Source of the DNA: Mangrovibacter plantisponsor | GTDB lineage: Bacteria > Pseudomonadota > Gammaproteobacteria > Enterobacterales > Enterobacteriaceae | Direction: 5' to 3' | DNA: 64,000 bases | NCBI RefSeq assembly: GCF_003182475.1 | Contig: NZ_QGTS01000003.1 | Coordinates: 180,876 to 244,875 of the forward strand | Shown: positions 45,218-54,422 of the stretch, in pieces | Layout of the letters: each line of letters opens with the position of its first letter | Position numbering within the stretch: the first letter of the stretch is position 1 | The notes under the pieces: generated by a model | Seen by the model: only the letters and a program-made list of their open reading frames with translations | Database searches by the model: none | What the model was told of the DNA's origin: nothing | Program-made: the position numbers and the translations under genes

Positions 45218-47356
45218 TTACTGAAATTGCCAGGTGACGGACAAACCAACACCATAATTACGGCCAGGAGCCGGTTCGTAATAGCGCCCGTTACTCTCGT
45301 TGACAATCACTGAACCCACATACTCTTTATCAAACAGGTTATCGACGCGAGTATATGCATCAACCAGCATGTTGCTGTAACGGAATTTGTAGCCGCTTGT
45401 TAGCCCGACAGTAGTCCAGGAGGGCGCTTTGGCGGTGTTTTCATCGTCTGCCATAATACTGCTCAGGTAATGAATATCGCCACTGGCATACCAGCCATCT
45501 TCCGGCTCCCAGCCCAAAGAAGCCCAGGCATTATTACGGGCGATTCCCGGAATACGGTTACCATTACAGTTACTGTCACTGCACACATTTGACTGGTAGG
45601 TGGCATCAAGCCAGGTCCAGGCAAGTTTCAGTTTCCAGTTATCCGCAAATTGTTCATCAAGCCCCAGTTCAACACCGCGACGGCGTGTTTCACCGGCATT
45701 TTTATAGGTGGTACGGCCGCCAGAGCTACTGTCCACCACAATTTCATTATCGGTGTCAGTCTGGAAAATGGCAGCACTGAGTAACCCATAACCAATACGC
45801 GTTTTACTGCCCAGTTCAACGGTATTACTGGTTGATGGCTTCAGGTTTAAATTCAGCCCAGGTGCATCATCATTACGGTAAGAAAGTTCCGTGATAGTGG
45901 GTGTTTCAAACCCACGGCCAGCAGACAAATAAACATTCCATGCATCTGTGACGGCGTAATTAAGTGAGCCAACCGGCAGCCATTTATGGTAATTGGTATC
46001 ACCGCTACCATCACCGTTATCAGCAGTAATATAGTGATCGTTGGAATCAAACCAGACATTACTATAGCGCAGCCCCGCATCCAGACTGAGCTTGTCGAGC
46101 AATTGCCAGTGCGTCTGGAGATACGGGTCAAGGTTCCACATCAGGTTACGTTCGTCGCGCCGCAGTGCACCTTTCTCGCCATAAACCGCAGAGCCATCCA
46201 CCATATGGAAATTTTCGTATCCTTTCCGGTGTTCCTGCATGTTCTCGTAATCCAGCCCGGTCGTTACACTGAAGGGAACTGGCCCGGCATCACCACGGTG
46301 TGTCCAGCGGGTGTCAATGCCCTGGTATTCGCGGGTTAAATCAATAACACCGCCTGCGTGTGTGGGCTTCAGTTGCGGTGTATAAGGAATGGACTGGTAC
46401 TGCGTCATATCCCGTTGCCCGGCATACATCATGACACTCAGGTCGTCATTCAGGCTCAGTTGCCTGTCATAACGCAGCCCTGCCTGGGTTTGTTTGACGG
46501 TCTTGCGGGTGTTGTACTGGTCGCCCCGCGGGGACTGGCGAGGATCACTGCGCCATTCCGACCGGCTCAGTCCGCCCGGGTCATTGGCTTTAATATCCAC
46601 GCTGTTAAACAATAACGTCAGTTTGCTGACATCATTAAGGCGCACGCCAAGCCGGGCATTGGCCAGGTTTTTACGCGCACCGCTATGGTCACGGTAGCCT
46701 TTGGTGGTCATGCGCTGAGTTGAAATGGTGTAATCAACATCGCCACTGTGGGTACCATCACCCGTTGCGCCTGAGGCTTTCAGGCCATAACGCCAGGTTC
46801 CATAACTGCCGTAGTAGCTGCTGGCTTCAATCTCAGGGGGCTGTTTCCCTTTTTGGCTCTGAATATCAATAACGCCGCCAGAAGAACTGCCATAGAGTGC
46901 TGAAAACGGGCCACGCAAAACAGTAATGCTGCCCACGCTGCTTAAATCAATATTTGAAGTCTGGCCTTCACCATCTGGCATAGTTGAAGGGATACCGTCT
47001 TCATAAATTCGCAGGCCACGTACACCGTAGGTAGAGCGTGCGCCAAAACCACGAATTGACAGCTGTAAATCCTGTGCATAATTCTGCCGGTTGAGGATTT
47101 GCAGACCAGGGACTTCACCCAGGCTTTCAGAAAGGTTTATCCGGGGTTTGGCATGGCGAATATCCTCACCATTAACCACTGTAACCGCCGCTGGGGTATC
47201 CAGTTCTGAAGGAGTGAGCGGTGTGGCAGTGACAATCATGGTTGAAGAAGCGTCACTGTTATTGGTGGTTTGTTCAGCTATTGCAGCCTGAGGGATAACA
47301 CTCGCGGGGATCAGCAAGACAGAGCAAGCGAGCTGTCTGGCAGAATAAATTTTCAT
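45218..47356 (-). CDS. yncD: TonB-dependent outer-membrane receptor YncD/PqqU
   Basis: A 712-residue TonB-dependent receptor. Signal peptide 'MKIYSARQLACSVLLIPASVIPQAAIAEQ', TonB box-like 'STMIVTATPL', plug domain ('VNGEDIRHAKPRINLSESLGEVPGLQILNRQNYAQDLQLSIRGFGARSTYGVRGLRIYEDGIPSTMPDGEGQTSNIDL') and a 22-strand barrel ending in 'GVGLSVTWQFQ'. E. coli YncD (PqqU) has been reported to take up pyrroloquinoline quinone. Its usual neighbour yncE is absent here. Confidence 0.93.
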   Translation of the reverse strand: MKIYSARQLACSVLLIPASVIPQAAIAEQTTNNSDASSTMIVTATPLTPSELDTPAAVTVVNGEDIRHAKPRINLSESLGEVPGLQILNRQNYAQDLQLSIRGFGARSTYGVRGLRIYEDGIPSTMPDGEGQTSNIDLSSVGSITVLRGPFSALYGSSSGGVIDIQSQKGKQPPEIEASSYYGSYGTWRYGLKASGATGDGTHSGDVDYTISTQRMTTKGYRDHSGARKNLANARLGVRLNDVSKLTLLFNSVDIKANDPGGLSRSEWRSDPRQSPRGDQYNTRKTVKQTQAGLRYDRQLSLNDDLSVMMYAGQRDMTQYQSIPYTPQLKPTHAGGVIDLTREYQGIDTRWTHRGDAGPVPFSVTTGLDYENMQEHRKGYENFHMVDGSAVYGEKGALRRDERNLMWNLDPYLQTHWQLLDKLSLDAGLRYSNVWFDSNDHYITADNGDGSGDTNYHKWLPVGSLNYAVTDAWNVYLSAGRGFETPTITELSYRNDDAPGLNLNLKPSTSNTVELGSKTRIGYGLLSAAIFQTDTDNEIVVDSSSGGRTTYKNAGETRRRGVELGLDEQFADNWKLKLAWTWLDATYQSNVCSDSNCNGNRIPGIARNNAWASLGWEPEDGWYASGDIHYLSSIMADDENTAKAPSWTTVGLTSGYKFRYSNMLVDAYTRVDNLFDKEYVGSVIVNESNGRYYEPAPGRNYGVGLSVTWQFQ

Positions 47357-47629
47357 AAATAGCCTGTTACTTCAATGGGTAATTACATAACAATTGTGAA
47401 TGCATAGTAAATGTTTTGTAAATACATGAAAAGAGGAAATAGTTAGCCATTACGTGCTATAGCACTGTGCCAGTGCGGTTTTCAGGGCATAGCTTGCCAG
47501 GAAGAGTGGTATCGCAGGAGAAAAACCGGGAAGGGTGTTTTTACACAGCAAACACTACAGGGTGAGGGGAAACGCGCTTTTATTTGTCAGTGCCTTCCCT
47601 GGCAATGACATACCGATTACACCAGAGTA

Positions 47630-49141
47630 TTACTCGGCGTCACGTACAAGCGTTTGTGGCGCAGACTCAGCGGTTTTATCAGCCTTTGGCTCAGCATCAA
47701 AATCCAGCTCACTGTGAATCTGGTGTACACGGTGACGAACACCGTACCAGCCCGCAACCAGTAACACTGCAATTAACGGAATCGACGCGATAGTCCAGGT
47801 GCCGTTAGGGTAATCAAACGCCATAAGCACCAGCACACTGAATAAAAACAGCAGAGTCAGCCAGGATGTGAAAGGGGCACCCGGCAGTTTGAAGCTCACG
47901 TCTTTAGCTTTGCCTTGCTTAATGGCCTGGCGAAGTTTCATCTGGCAAACCACAATAAATGCCCAACTGGAAATAATCCCCAGCGATGCCACGTTCAGTA
48001 CAATTTCAAAAACTTGAGAAGGCACTAAATAGTTCAGGAAAACGCCGACAACGTACACACACAGTGTCACCAAAATACCCGCGAAAGGAACGTGGTGCTT
48101 ACTCATCCGTGACATAAACTGCGGTGCAGAGCCGCCCATCGACATAGAGCGCAGAATACGCCCGGTGGAATACAGGCCAGAGTTCAGGCTGGAAAGCGCT
48201 GCCGTCAGCACCACGATATTCATGATACTGCCTACATAAGGCACACCCAGTTTAGAAAAGAAGGTCACAAATGGACTCTGCCCGGCCTGGTAAGCATTCC
48301 AGGGTAACAGCAGCACCAGCAGCAACACCGAACCGACATAGAACAGACCAATACGCCAGATAACGCTATTGATAGCTTTTGGCACCATGGTTTCCGGGTC
48401 TTTACATTCACCCGCCGCGGTTCCCACCAGTTCAATAGAGGCAAAGGCAAACACTACACCCTGAACCAGCACCAGTGCAGGTAATAAACCGTGGGGGAAC
48501 ATCCCACCATTGTCTGTGATCAGATGGAAGCCTGTAGCGCCGCCATCAAGCGGTTTACCGCTGCCAAGGAAGACCACCCCAACCACCAGGAACAGGACAA
48601 TCGCCAGCACTTTAATCAGAGCAAACCAAAACTCCATCTCGGCGAACCACTTCACGCCAATCATGTTCATGGTGCCGACAATACCCAGAGCCGCCAGAGC
48701 AAAAAGCCATTGAGGAACATCGCCAAACGCGCCCCAGTAATGCATATACAAGGCGACAGCCGTGATATCAACAATGCCGGTCATCGCCCAGTTCACAAAA
48801 TACATCCAGCCTGCGACATAAGACGCTTTCTCACCGAGAAATTCACGGGCATAGGAGACAAAACTACCACTGGAAGGGCGATGCAACACTAACTCACCCA
48901 GTGCGCGCAGAATAAAGAAGGAAAAAATACCGCACACTAAATACACCAGTGCCAGTGCGGGGCCCGCGGCCTGAAGGCGCGCACCAGCACCTAAAAACAG
49001 CCCGGTGCCAATCGCACCGCCAATGGCAATCATCTGCACCTGGCGGTTGCCCATCGCTTTGTGATAGCCAGCTTCATGTGAATTCAGCCAGCGGCGTTTT
49101 GCAGCGTGTTGCTCTGCTGCCTGTTTTGATGTTGCTTTCAT
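47630..49141 (-). CDS. ansP: L-asparagine permease
   Basis: An amino-acid/polyamine/organocation (APC) permease of 503 residues with 12 helices, matching E. coli AnsP: 'RWLNSHEAGYHKAMGNRQVQMIAIGGAIGTGLFLGAGARLQAAGPALALVYLVCG', 'FELVGTAAGECKDPETMVPKAINSVIWRI' and 'RSMSMGGSAPQFMSRMSKHHVPFAGILVT'. Imports asparagine by proton symport. It closes the conserved block that precedes the variable region. Confidence 0.94.
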   Translation of the reverse strand: MKATSKQAAEQHAAKRRWLNSHEAGYHKAMGNRQVQMIAIGGAIGTGLFLGAGARLQAAGPALALVYLVCGIFSFFILRALGELVLHRPSSGSFVSYAREFLGEKASYVAGWMYFVNWAMTGIVDITAVALYMHYWGAFGDVPQWLFALAALGIVGTMNMIGVKWFAEMEFWFALIKVLAIVLFLVVGVVFLGSGKPLDGGATGFHLITDNGGMFPHGLLPALVLVQGVVFAFASIELVGTAAGECKDPETMVPKAINSVIWRIGLFYVGSVLLLVLLLPWNAYQAGQSPFVTFFSKLGVPYVGSIMNIVVLTAALSSLNSGLYSTGRILRSMSMGGSAPQFMSRMSKHHVPFAGILVTLCVYVVGVFLNYLVPSQVFEIVLNVASLGIISSWAFIVVCQMKLRQAIKQGKAKDVSFKLPGAPFTSWLTLLFLFSVLVLMAFDYPNGTWTIASIPLIAVLLVAGWYGVRHRVHQIHSELDFDAEPKADKTAESAPQTLVRDAE

Positions 49142-49457
49142 GCCTGCTCAATCCTGTCTGTAATACTTTAATTAACGATAAGCCTGGCTTCTGACTCACC
49201 AGAGACAAACGTTTGCCTTTCTGGTGAATTGTTCGCCGTTATTGCCCCTTCATTAGGATTTATTAGACTGAAAGGGTGTAAAAATGACGAAGAATCCTAC
49301 CCTCAATTCATTAATGAAGCAAAACATAGAAGTAAGAATTTTATAAGTTTGGCTTATATTTATTCAATAAGATTGCATGTCTAATGCGTGACATTGTCAC
49401 CAAATAAGTGGGGTTTATAGCAAGAAAAGCGGGCCTGAGAACCAGGCCCGGAGCGGG
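49142..49457. promoter_or_regulatory. Intergenic region upstream of ansP, with nitroreductase terminator
   Basis: This 316-base gap has no credible gene. It is AT-rich around 49260-49400, where the ansP promoter must lie. CGGGCCTG (49430-49437) and CAGGCCCG (49443-49450) form a hairpin followed on the minus strand by CTTTTCTT, a probable terminator of the nitroreductase gene. Confidence 0.6.
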
Positions 49458-50102
49458 TTAGAGCAGGGTAATTACTTCGTCTTCGCCGAGGCGTGATTTC
49501 GGTAATTTCGCATTAAAATCTGCATCACTGCGATAACCAACTGTAGCAACAACCACACTGGTCTGGCCTTTTTCTGCGAGGCCCAGCACATCATCCATTT
49601 TGGCTGCTGTGAAACCTTCGATTGGTGTGGCATCAAGCCCCATTGATGCTGCGCTCAGCAGCAAGAAACCCAGCGCGATATAGGCCTGGCGTGCCATCCA
49701 CTCGCGTTGTTTTTCTGCCGATGTACTGTTCAGGCCAACAAAATAACGGCGGCCTTTATCCATACCTTCGCGGGCATCATTATTGATGAAGCGGCCATCC
49801 TGCTGTTCTTGTTCAAGAACTGCGTTCAGGTGGGCATCATCAATGGCTGTGCGGGTTGCAAAAACCACTACCAAAGCAGCATTCTGGATTTTTGCGGCAT
49901 TGGGTTCACTCACCGCCGGAATTATCTGTTGCTTTGCTTCGTCTGACGTTATTGCATAAAAGTGCCAGGGCTGTGAGTTAACTGAAGAAGGGGCAAAACG
50001 CAGTACATCCAGCAATTGTTGCTGTTGTTCCTGTGTCAACTTACGGCTGCCATCATAAGCTTTGCTGGTATAGCGCTTACGAACAATCTGGTCGATAGTC
50101 AT
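49458..50102 (-). CDS. NfsB-like oxygen-insensitive NAD(P)H nitroreductase
   Basis: An FMN nitroreductase of 214 residues resembling NfsB: 'VRKRYTSKAYDGSRKLTQEQQQQLLDVLRFAPSSVNSQPWHFYAITS' (FMN phosphate and ring site), 'DKGRRYFVGLNS', 'EWMARQAYIALGFLLLSAASMGLDATPIEGF' and 'LPKSRLGEDEVITLL'. It reduces nitroaromatics or quinones. The match is of subfamily level; the canonical nfsB usually lies elsewhere, so this may be a second copy. First gene of the accessory region after ansP. Confidence 0.88.
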   Translation of the reverse strand: MTIDQIVRKRYTSKAYDGSRKLTQEQQQQLLDVLRFAPSSVNSQPWHFYAITSDEAKQQIIPAVSEPNAAKIQNAALVVVFATRTAIDDAHLNAVLEQEQQDGRFINNDAREGMDKGRRYFVGLNSTSAEKQREWMARQAYIALGFLLLSAASMGLDATPIEGFTAAKMDDVLGLAEKGQTSVVVATVGYRSDADFNAKLPKSRLGEDEVITLL

Positions 50103-50251
50103 TGCAAGAGTCCTTAGTCAAACTGCGACATCGTCATAAAAACCGGTTAAGGTGTCCGTTAACCGGTCAGATTCCTGCTCAGAATATCAGTGGCAGCTTT
50201 AAGTCTGCCAGACAGCATGCAAGTTAAAAGCACGAAGTGGCAATCTGCCAC

Positions 50252-50884
50252 TCACGGTTCGAGCTGTGTCAGGTCGTGCTCTATCTCTTTGCGCCGGCCA
50301 TTATCTGCCAGCTCTCTGCCGGGCCGGGCTGGTGCTTTGAGAGCTTTTTCCAGATAGCGTCTGGCTTCAGCTTTATTACCTGTGTTCAATAAAAAATCGC
50401 CATAAAAGTAATTAGAATCGATGCCATCAGGATTAAGTGCCAGAGCTTTGTTAAGGTATTCCCGGGCCTTGTCCTTATCACCAAAACCGATTGGCCAGCC
50501 TGGCACCTGGTAATATAAAACACCAAGGCTTGTCCATGCGGAGCCGGATAACGCCTGAGGGTCGAGTTTAAGTGAGTCCTCCAGCGCCTGGCGTGCCTGT
50601 TTCACCAGACCCAGCCCGGTCAGGCCGCCTTCTTCACCAGCCAGAGTGCTGTCAACAATACCAGACCAAATCAGCCAGTCGGCATTTTTGTTTTGCTGCC
50701 CGGACACCTGCGCATGCACCTCCTGGCTTAGCGCTTTGAGGCAGTTTTTTTTCTGTGCCGACAACGTCGCGTACTGGCAAACAGACCATTGCTGCTGAAC
50801 ACTGGCAAGCGTCGAAGCCGCAAGCGCTACAGTGGGTAGCAGGGTCAGTAGCAGTGAACCCGTAATATAAACACGATGTTTCAT
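50252..50884 (-). CDS. Periplasmic TPR protein, last gene of the T_hemolysin operon
   Basis: A 210-residue protein with a signal peptide ('MKHRVYITGSLLLTLLPTVALAAS') and tetratricopeptide-like repeats in its second half: 'ARQALEDSLKLDPQALSGSAWTSLGVLYY', 'AREYLNKALALNPDGIDSNYFYGDFLLNTGNKAEARRYLEKAL'. Two Cys (near 37 and 48) could make a disulphide. Its ATG overlaps the SDR stop (ATGA). TPR proteins bind partners, so it may link the pathway to the envelope; no enzyme activity is expected. Confidence 0.85.
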   Translation of the reverse strand: MKHRVYITGSLLLTLLPTVALAASTLASVQQQWSVCQYATLSAQKKNCLKALSQEVHAQVSGQQNKNADWLIWSGIVDSTLAGEEGGLTGLGLVKQARQALEDSLKLDPQALSGSAWTSLGVLYYQVPGWPIGFGDKDKAREYLNKALALNPDGIDSNYFYGDFLLNTGNKAEARRYLEKALKAPARPGRELADNGRRKEIEHDLTQLEP

Positions 50885-51693
50885 GATTTTTTTGCTCCTG
50901 GAGTCAGGCTGGCCCGGGCAAATTGCTCAATGATTGCCAGTTTGCGTATTAGCGCGTTGTCAACCAGCGCGGGTATCAAGGCATTGATCTTCACAAAGAA
51001 CCGTTCAGGAAAGCCAAGGCGGGTTCGCGAACGCCGTTTATGCATAGCGGCGATTATCTGGCTGGCTACCCATTGCGGTGAATCGCTCTTATTACCGAGC
51101 AACCGGTTCATTTCAACCATGGCTTCGCTGTTCAGTGGCGTATCGGTGGCGCGGGGAGCGACATACACAACACGAATACCGGTGTCTGCCAGTTCCCGGC
51201 TCAAAGCCTCACTGAACCCGCGCAACGCGAATTTACTGGCGCAGTACAGGCTGTAGCCAGGATAGCCGATATCGCCCATGATAGACCCGACGTTAACCAC
51301 CATGCCTTCGGCATTAAACCTGTCCAGTAGTACCCGGGTGAGCAAAATCGGCACTTCTGTGTTGGCATAGAGTTGAGCATGAATATCGCCAAACGACTGT
51401 TTTTCCAGCCAGCGGAAGCACTGAGTACCTGCGTTGTTGATGAGCACATCCAGCCGGGGTTCATACTGCAGTAGTTCTCGCAACTGGCTAATCTCATCAT
51501 GGCTGTAGTTTTTAACAGTCATAACCTGGTGATTTTCCGGCGCAGGCAGGCGCTTAACCAGTTCATTCATTGCCGGGCCATTACGCCCAACCAGAATCAG
51601 TCTGGCTCCCAGTGAAGCGAGTTCAAAAGCCAGCGCCTGGCCAATTCCTCCACTTGCACCGGTCAGTAACACGCGTTTGTCCGTCAGTTTCAT
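50881..51693 (-). CDS. Short-chain dehydrogenase/reductase
   Basis: A classical SDR of 270 residues. NAD(P) motif 'VLLTGASGGIGQALAFELASLGARLILVGRN', 'VLINNAGTQCF', catalytic Ser in 'VNVGSIMGDIGYPGYSLYCASKFALRGFSEALSREL' with the Y-C-A-S-K active site. It probably reduces a carbonyl or oxidises an alcohol made by the upstream oxidase/ligase genes. Its start shares a base with the oxidase stop (TGATG) and its stop overlaps the TPR gene, so translation is coupled on both sides. Confidence 0.9.
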   Translation of the reverse strand: MKLTDKRVLLTGASGGIGQALAFELASLGARLILVGRNGPAMNELVKRLPAPENHQVMTVKNYSHDEISQLRELLQYEPRLDVLINNAGTQCFRWLEKQSFGDIHAQLYANTEVPILLTRVLLDRFNAEGMVVNVGSIMGDIGYPGYSLYCASKFALRGFSEALSRELADTGIRVVYVAPRATDTPLNSEAMVEMNRLLGNKSDSPQWVASQIIAAMHKRRSRTRLGFPERFFVKINALIPALVDNALIRKLAIIEQFARASLTPGAKKS

Positions 51694-52346
51694 CAGTAAA
51701 CTCCGGCAACTTCTGCCAACATTTCTGCATACAACTGGTAAACCATTTGCGCAGCATGAATAATCGCCGCCTGATCCTGTGGATGCGTCACCTCATCCAT
51801 CAGACGGATAAAAAACTCCACATGGGATTTATCCAGCTCGCCATGGGAATTCAGGTAGCTGAATGCGTTGTCTGGTAACTCGAGATTTTTTTTAAGCTGT
51901 TTTGCTACTGCAGTGGCAATACTGACACTGGTACCTTCCAGCACATGAACCATGCCAAAAATCGCCATCGGGTTATGGTGCTCAATCTGGTAATACAGCC
52001 ACGGCACCATCAGGCTGATTGCCCGACCAGGGCCATTATGCTGGGCGGCCAGCGCATCCCCCCCACAAGTACGCAGATCGTTCAGGATCCACTCATGGTG
52101 CCCATATTCCTCCCGGATATATTCCACAATCGCGGCACGCACCGGTTCATGGTCATTATCAAGGCGGCTACCGGCTGCCATTAACAACGGTACGGTATGG
52201 CGAACATGGTGGTAAGCCTGGGTAAGAAAGTAACAATATGCGTTGCGTGTTACCTGTCCTTTGCTGCAGCGGTCAATAATGACGCTGTTCAGCATCTGCC
52301 GCCTGGCGCTGTCAGTCTGGGCAACGAGCTGTTGATAAAATGCCAT
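51693..52346 (-). CDS. Haem-oxygenase-like diiron oxidase (TenA/HDO superfamily)
   Basis: A 217-residue all-helical protein of the iron-containing redox-enzyme group. Candidate metal ligands: Glu80 and His84 in 'REEYGHHEW', Glu137 in 'HVLEGTSV', and His168, Asp172, His175 in 'HGELDKSH' (H-x3-D-x2-H). These match the pattern of diiron HDO enzymes such as UndA and differ from thiaminase TenA, which uses a Cys. Such enzymes activate oxygen for decarboxylation, desaturation or C-C cleavage. ATG 52346 has GGAG eight bases upstream; the frame from 52382 lacks one. It follows the ligase by 29 bases. Confidence 0.85.
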   Translation of the reverse strand: MAFYQQLVAQTDSARRQMLNSVIIDRCSKGQVTRNAYCYFLTQAYHHVRHTVPLLMAAGSRLDNDHEPVRAAIVEYIREEYGHHEWILNDLRTCGGDALAAQHNGPGRAISLMVPWLYYQIEHHNPMAIFGMVHVLEGTSVSIATAVAKQLKKNLELPDNAFSYLNSHGELDKSHVEFFIRLMDEVTHPQDQAAIIHAAQMVYQLYAEMLAEVAGVY

Positions 52347-52375
52347 GGTTAGTCTCCGCCTGAGAAAGTGGGTTA

Positions 52376-53785
52376 TTAGCAAAAAAAATGGTGGTAAACA
52401 GCCCGTCGTCGTAGTCGTCCGTTAGGGGTAACAAACGGGGGTTTTGCTATTTCATCAGTGAATATCAGCGGCCCGATACGCACGTAATCCGGCAGCCTTT
52501 CGTTAAGGGCATCCAGTTGAGCCCGTGCCTGTTCTTCGTGCCCGGGCAGGCAATGAACCAGTGCAACATTACGGGTTAAACCTTCACCGTACACCACCAG
52601 CCGCAACACCGCCGGGCAAAGCATCGCTTCAGATTCCACCCATTCCGGGGAAAAATTGCGGCCAAAGGCAGTAATTTGGATATGCTTGTGGCGGCCTTCA
52701 ATGGCAAGAAAACCCTGATCATCAACACGGGCGATATCGCCGGTATCAATAGCATTACCTGAATCGGAGTGGCCCAGATAACCTGCCATCGCAACCGGCC
52801 CACTGACATGCAGCACGTCGTTAGCATCAACCTGGAGTTCCAGCCCTTCAAGGGGTTTCCCAACTGTGCCGGGTTTGTCTTCACCTGGAACATTCAGCGC
52901 CACAACGGAGCCACATTCGGACAAGCCATACCCTTCGTATACCGGCAACCCAAACTTACGCGCCTGGAGTAGCAGCGCCGGGGGGACTTTGCCACCGCCC
53001 ACCGCCACAAATTTCAGGCTGCGAACAGCTTCAGGGCTGCGCTGCGCGGCTAATAACAGCAGGCGGAGTAATTCAGGAACCAGAATCAGGCTTTGTGGCT
53101 GCCAGTTGGTCAGCGTGGTAATGAATTGCTCCAGGTCGAACTCACTGGAACCGCGAAATCCAACTTCAGCCAGGGGCAACACTACGGTTTCAACACCGAG
53201 GGTGAGTGGCAGGTACAGGCCACATAAATTTTCCAGTAAGGTAGCGAAGGGCAATACCACCAGGTGGCGTTCTATGCCCAGAGGAGCAAGGCGTTTTGCC
53301 AGGGCCTGCGTGGTGAAATTAATGCCTTTCTCACGCAGGCAGACACCTTTGGGCTCCCCGGTAGTGCCAGACGTGAAGGTGATTTTTACTGTGTCGTGTG
53401 CCAGTGGTACCGGGACATCCACCCGGCGTTGCTGCAAAATGCCATTGGGGCAGTCCAGTGTGTGCCAGCTCTCTTTACCACTGGTTGCCAGGCGGGCATC
53501 TGCGCTGCTGCTCAGTAGCAACCAGTCTTTCTGTTGCTCACTAAAAAATAGTGGAACCGGAATCATCACAACACCGGCTTTCAGGCAGGCCAGGTCCGCA
53601 ATAACCCACGGCAGGCCGTTATCCAGTTCCACCGCCAGGCGGCGAATGTTGTTTTGAGTCAGAATGGTCGCCATCCGGCAAACATGGTCGTTTAATTCAC
53701 GCCAGGTAACCGGGCCAGCAAGGCCATTTACCGCAGGTTGACTCGGGTAATTCAGAGCGAGGGATTCAAGAGCTGAACTAAGCAT
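52376..53785 (-). CDS. AMP-forming acyl/aryl ligase (ANL superfamily)
   Basis: A 469-residue adenylate-forming enzyme. P-loop 'KITFTSGTTGEPKGV', A5 motif 'YEGYGLSECGSV', A7 'DTGDIARVDDQGFLAIEGR'. At the C-terminal A10 position, where a catalytic Lys is usual (G-K), it reads 'TPNGRLRRR', with Arg in place of Lys. It is shorter than long-chain acyl-CoA ligases. It should activate a carboxylic acid, possibly a fatty acid. ATG 53785 has AAGGAG upstream and overlaps the T_hemolysin stop by eight bases; the frame from 53830 lacks a ribosome site. Confidence 0.88.
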   Translation of the reverse strand: MLSSALESLALNYPSQPAVNGLAGPVTWRELNDHVCRMATILTQNNIRRLAVELDNGLPWVIADLACLKAGVVMIPVPLFFSEQQKDWLLLSSSADARLATSGKESWHTLDCPNGILQQRRVDVPVPLAHDTVKITFTSGTTGEPKGVCLREKGINFTTQALAKRLAPLGIERHLVVLPFATLLENLCGLYLPLTLGVETVVLPLAEVGFRGSSEFDLEQFITTLTNWQPQSLILVPELLRLLLLAAQRSPEAVRSLKFVAVGGGKVPPALLLQARKFGLPVYEGYGLSECGSVVALNVPGEDKPGTVGKPLEGLELQVDANDVLHVSGPVAMAGYLGHSDSGNAIDTGDIARVDDQGFLAIEGRHKHIQITAFGRNFSPEWVESEAMLCPAVLRLVVYGEGLTRNVALVHCLPGHEEQARAQLDALNERLPDYVRIGPLIFTDEIAKPPFVTPNGRLRRRAVYHHFFC

Positions 53786-54422
53786 GATTACGCTCCTTTT
53801 CATCAAACCATGGGGCGGGGGGTAATTCACGGAACAGAGTCAGTAGCATTGACTGGTGGCGTAATACATCCATGCCATGGGCCAGTTCACCTGCCATTAC
53901 CATGGGCTTGTTCTGGTAATAACTGCCCCAATTGGTGTCCGGCTGGGTCAGGCGCGAGGCGAGGGCCTGACCCAGAGCGACGGGTTGCATACGTAAACGG
54001 GAAAAAATATTGCGAATCTTATGGGTGCCAGTGAAAGCAATATGGCTGAAGCCCCAGGCAGACAGCAACAGGCAAACGCCAGCAAACATCACCCGGGCTG
54101 CCGCGCCATTACTTGCTGCAAAATTACCTATTTCAATGATGCCATTACGGGAGATGGGCTGAGCAGACAGCGTGGAAAGCCGTGTTTCTACTGGCTCATC
54201 CAGATATTGTTCAAGGAATAACACAGAATCTTGCGCAGGCTGTACACCACATGCCGCGCACAACTGCCCCTGCTTATCATAAATTCCCAGTAACCAGGGG
54301 AGAAACGAAGGGATCTGTGCGCCAAATTCACGATGATAGGCCAGTTGGATAAACTGGCGCAGTTGTGCTTCATCTGTCCGTGACGAAGACCAGGTAAGTT
54401 GCCAGGGCATGGCTGAATCCAT
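53778..54422 (-). CDS. Thermostable-hemolysin (T_hemolysin, delta-VPH) family protein
   Basis: A 214-residue member of the family named after the Vibrio thermostable delta-hemolysin. Conserved features include 'LRQFIQLAYHREFGAQIPSFLPWLLGIYDKQGQLCAACGVQPA', 'LFLEQYLDEPVE' and 'NGIIEIGNFAASNGAAARVMFAGVCLLLSAWGFSHIAFTGTHKIRNIFSRL'. The beta-strand/helix order and the 'I-E-I-G-N' segment look like acyltransferases of the GNAT/LuxI fold, so an enzyme role in the operon is more likely than lysis. No signal peptide. First gene of the operon; GGAG lies nine bases before ATG 54422. Confidence 0.87.
   Translation of the reverse strand: MDSAMPWQLTWSSSRTDEAQLRQFIQLAYHREFGAQIPSFLPWLLGIYDKQGQLCAACGVQPAQDSVLFLEQYLDEPVETRLSTLSAQPISRNGIIEIGNFAASNGAAARVMFAGVCLLLSAWGFSHIAFTGTHKIRNIFSRLRMQPVALGQALASRLTQPDTNWGSYYQNKPMVMAGELAHGMDVLRHQSMLLTLFRELPPAPWFDEKERNHA

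Noticed and set aside
52866-53657. 263-codon plus-strand frame antisense to the AMP ligase
   Set aside because: Long, but low-complexity in Arg/Ser/Thr as expected of a shadow of a GC-rich gene. The opposite strand carries all ANL motifs.
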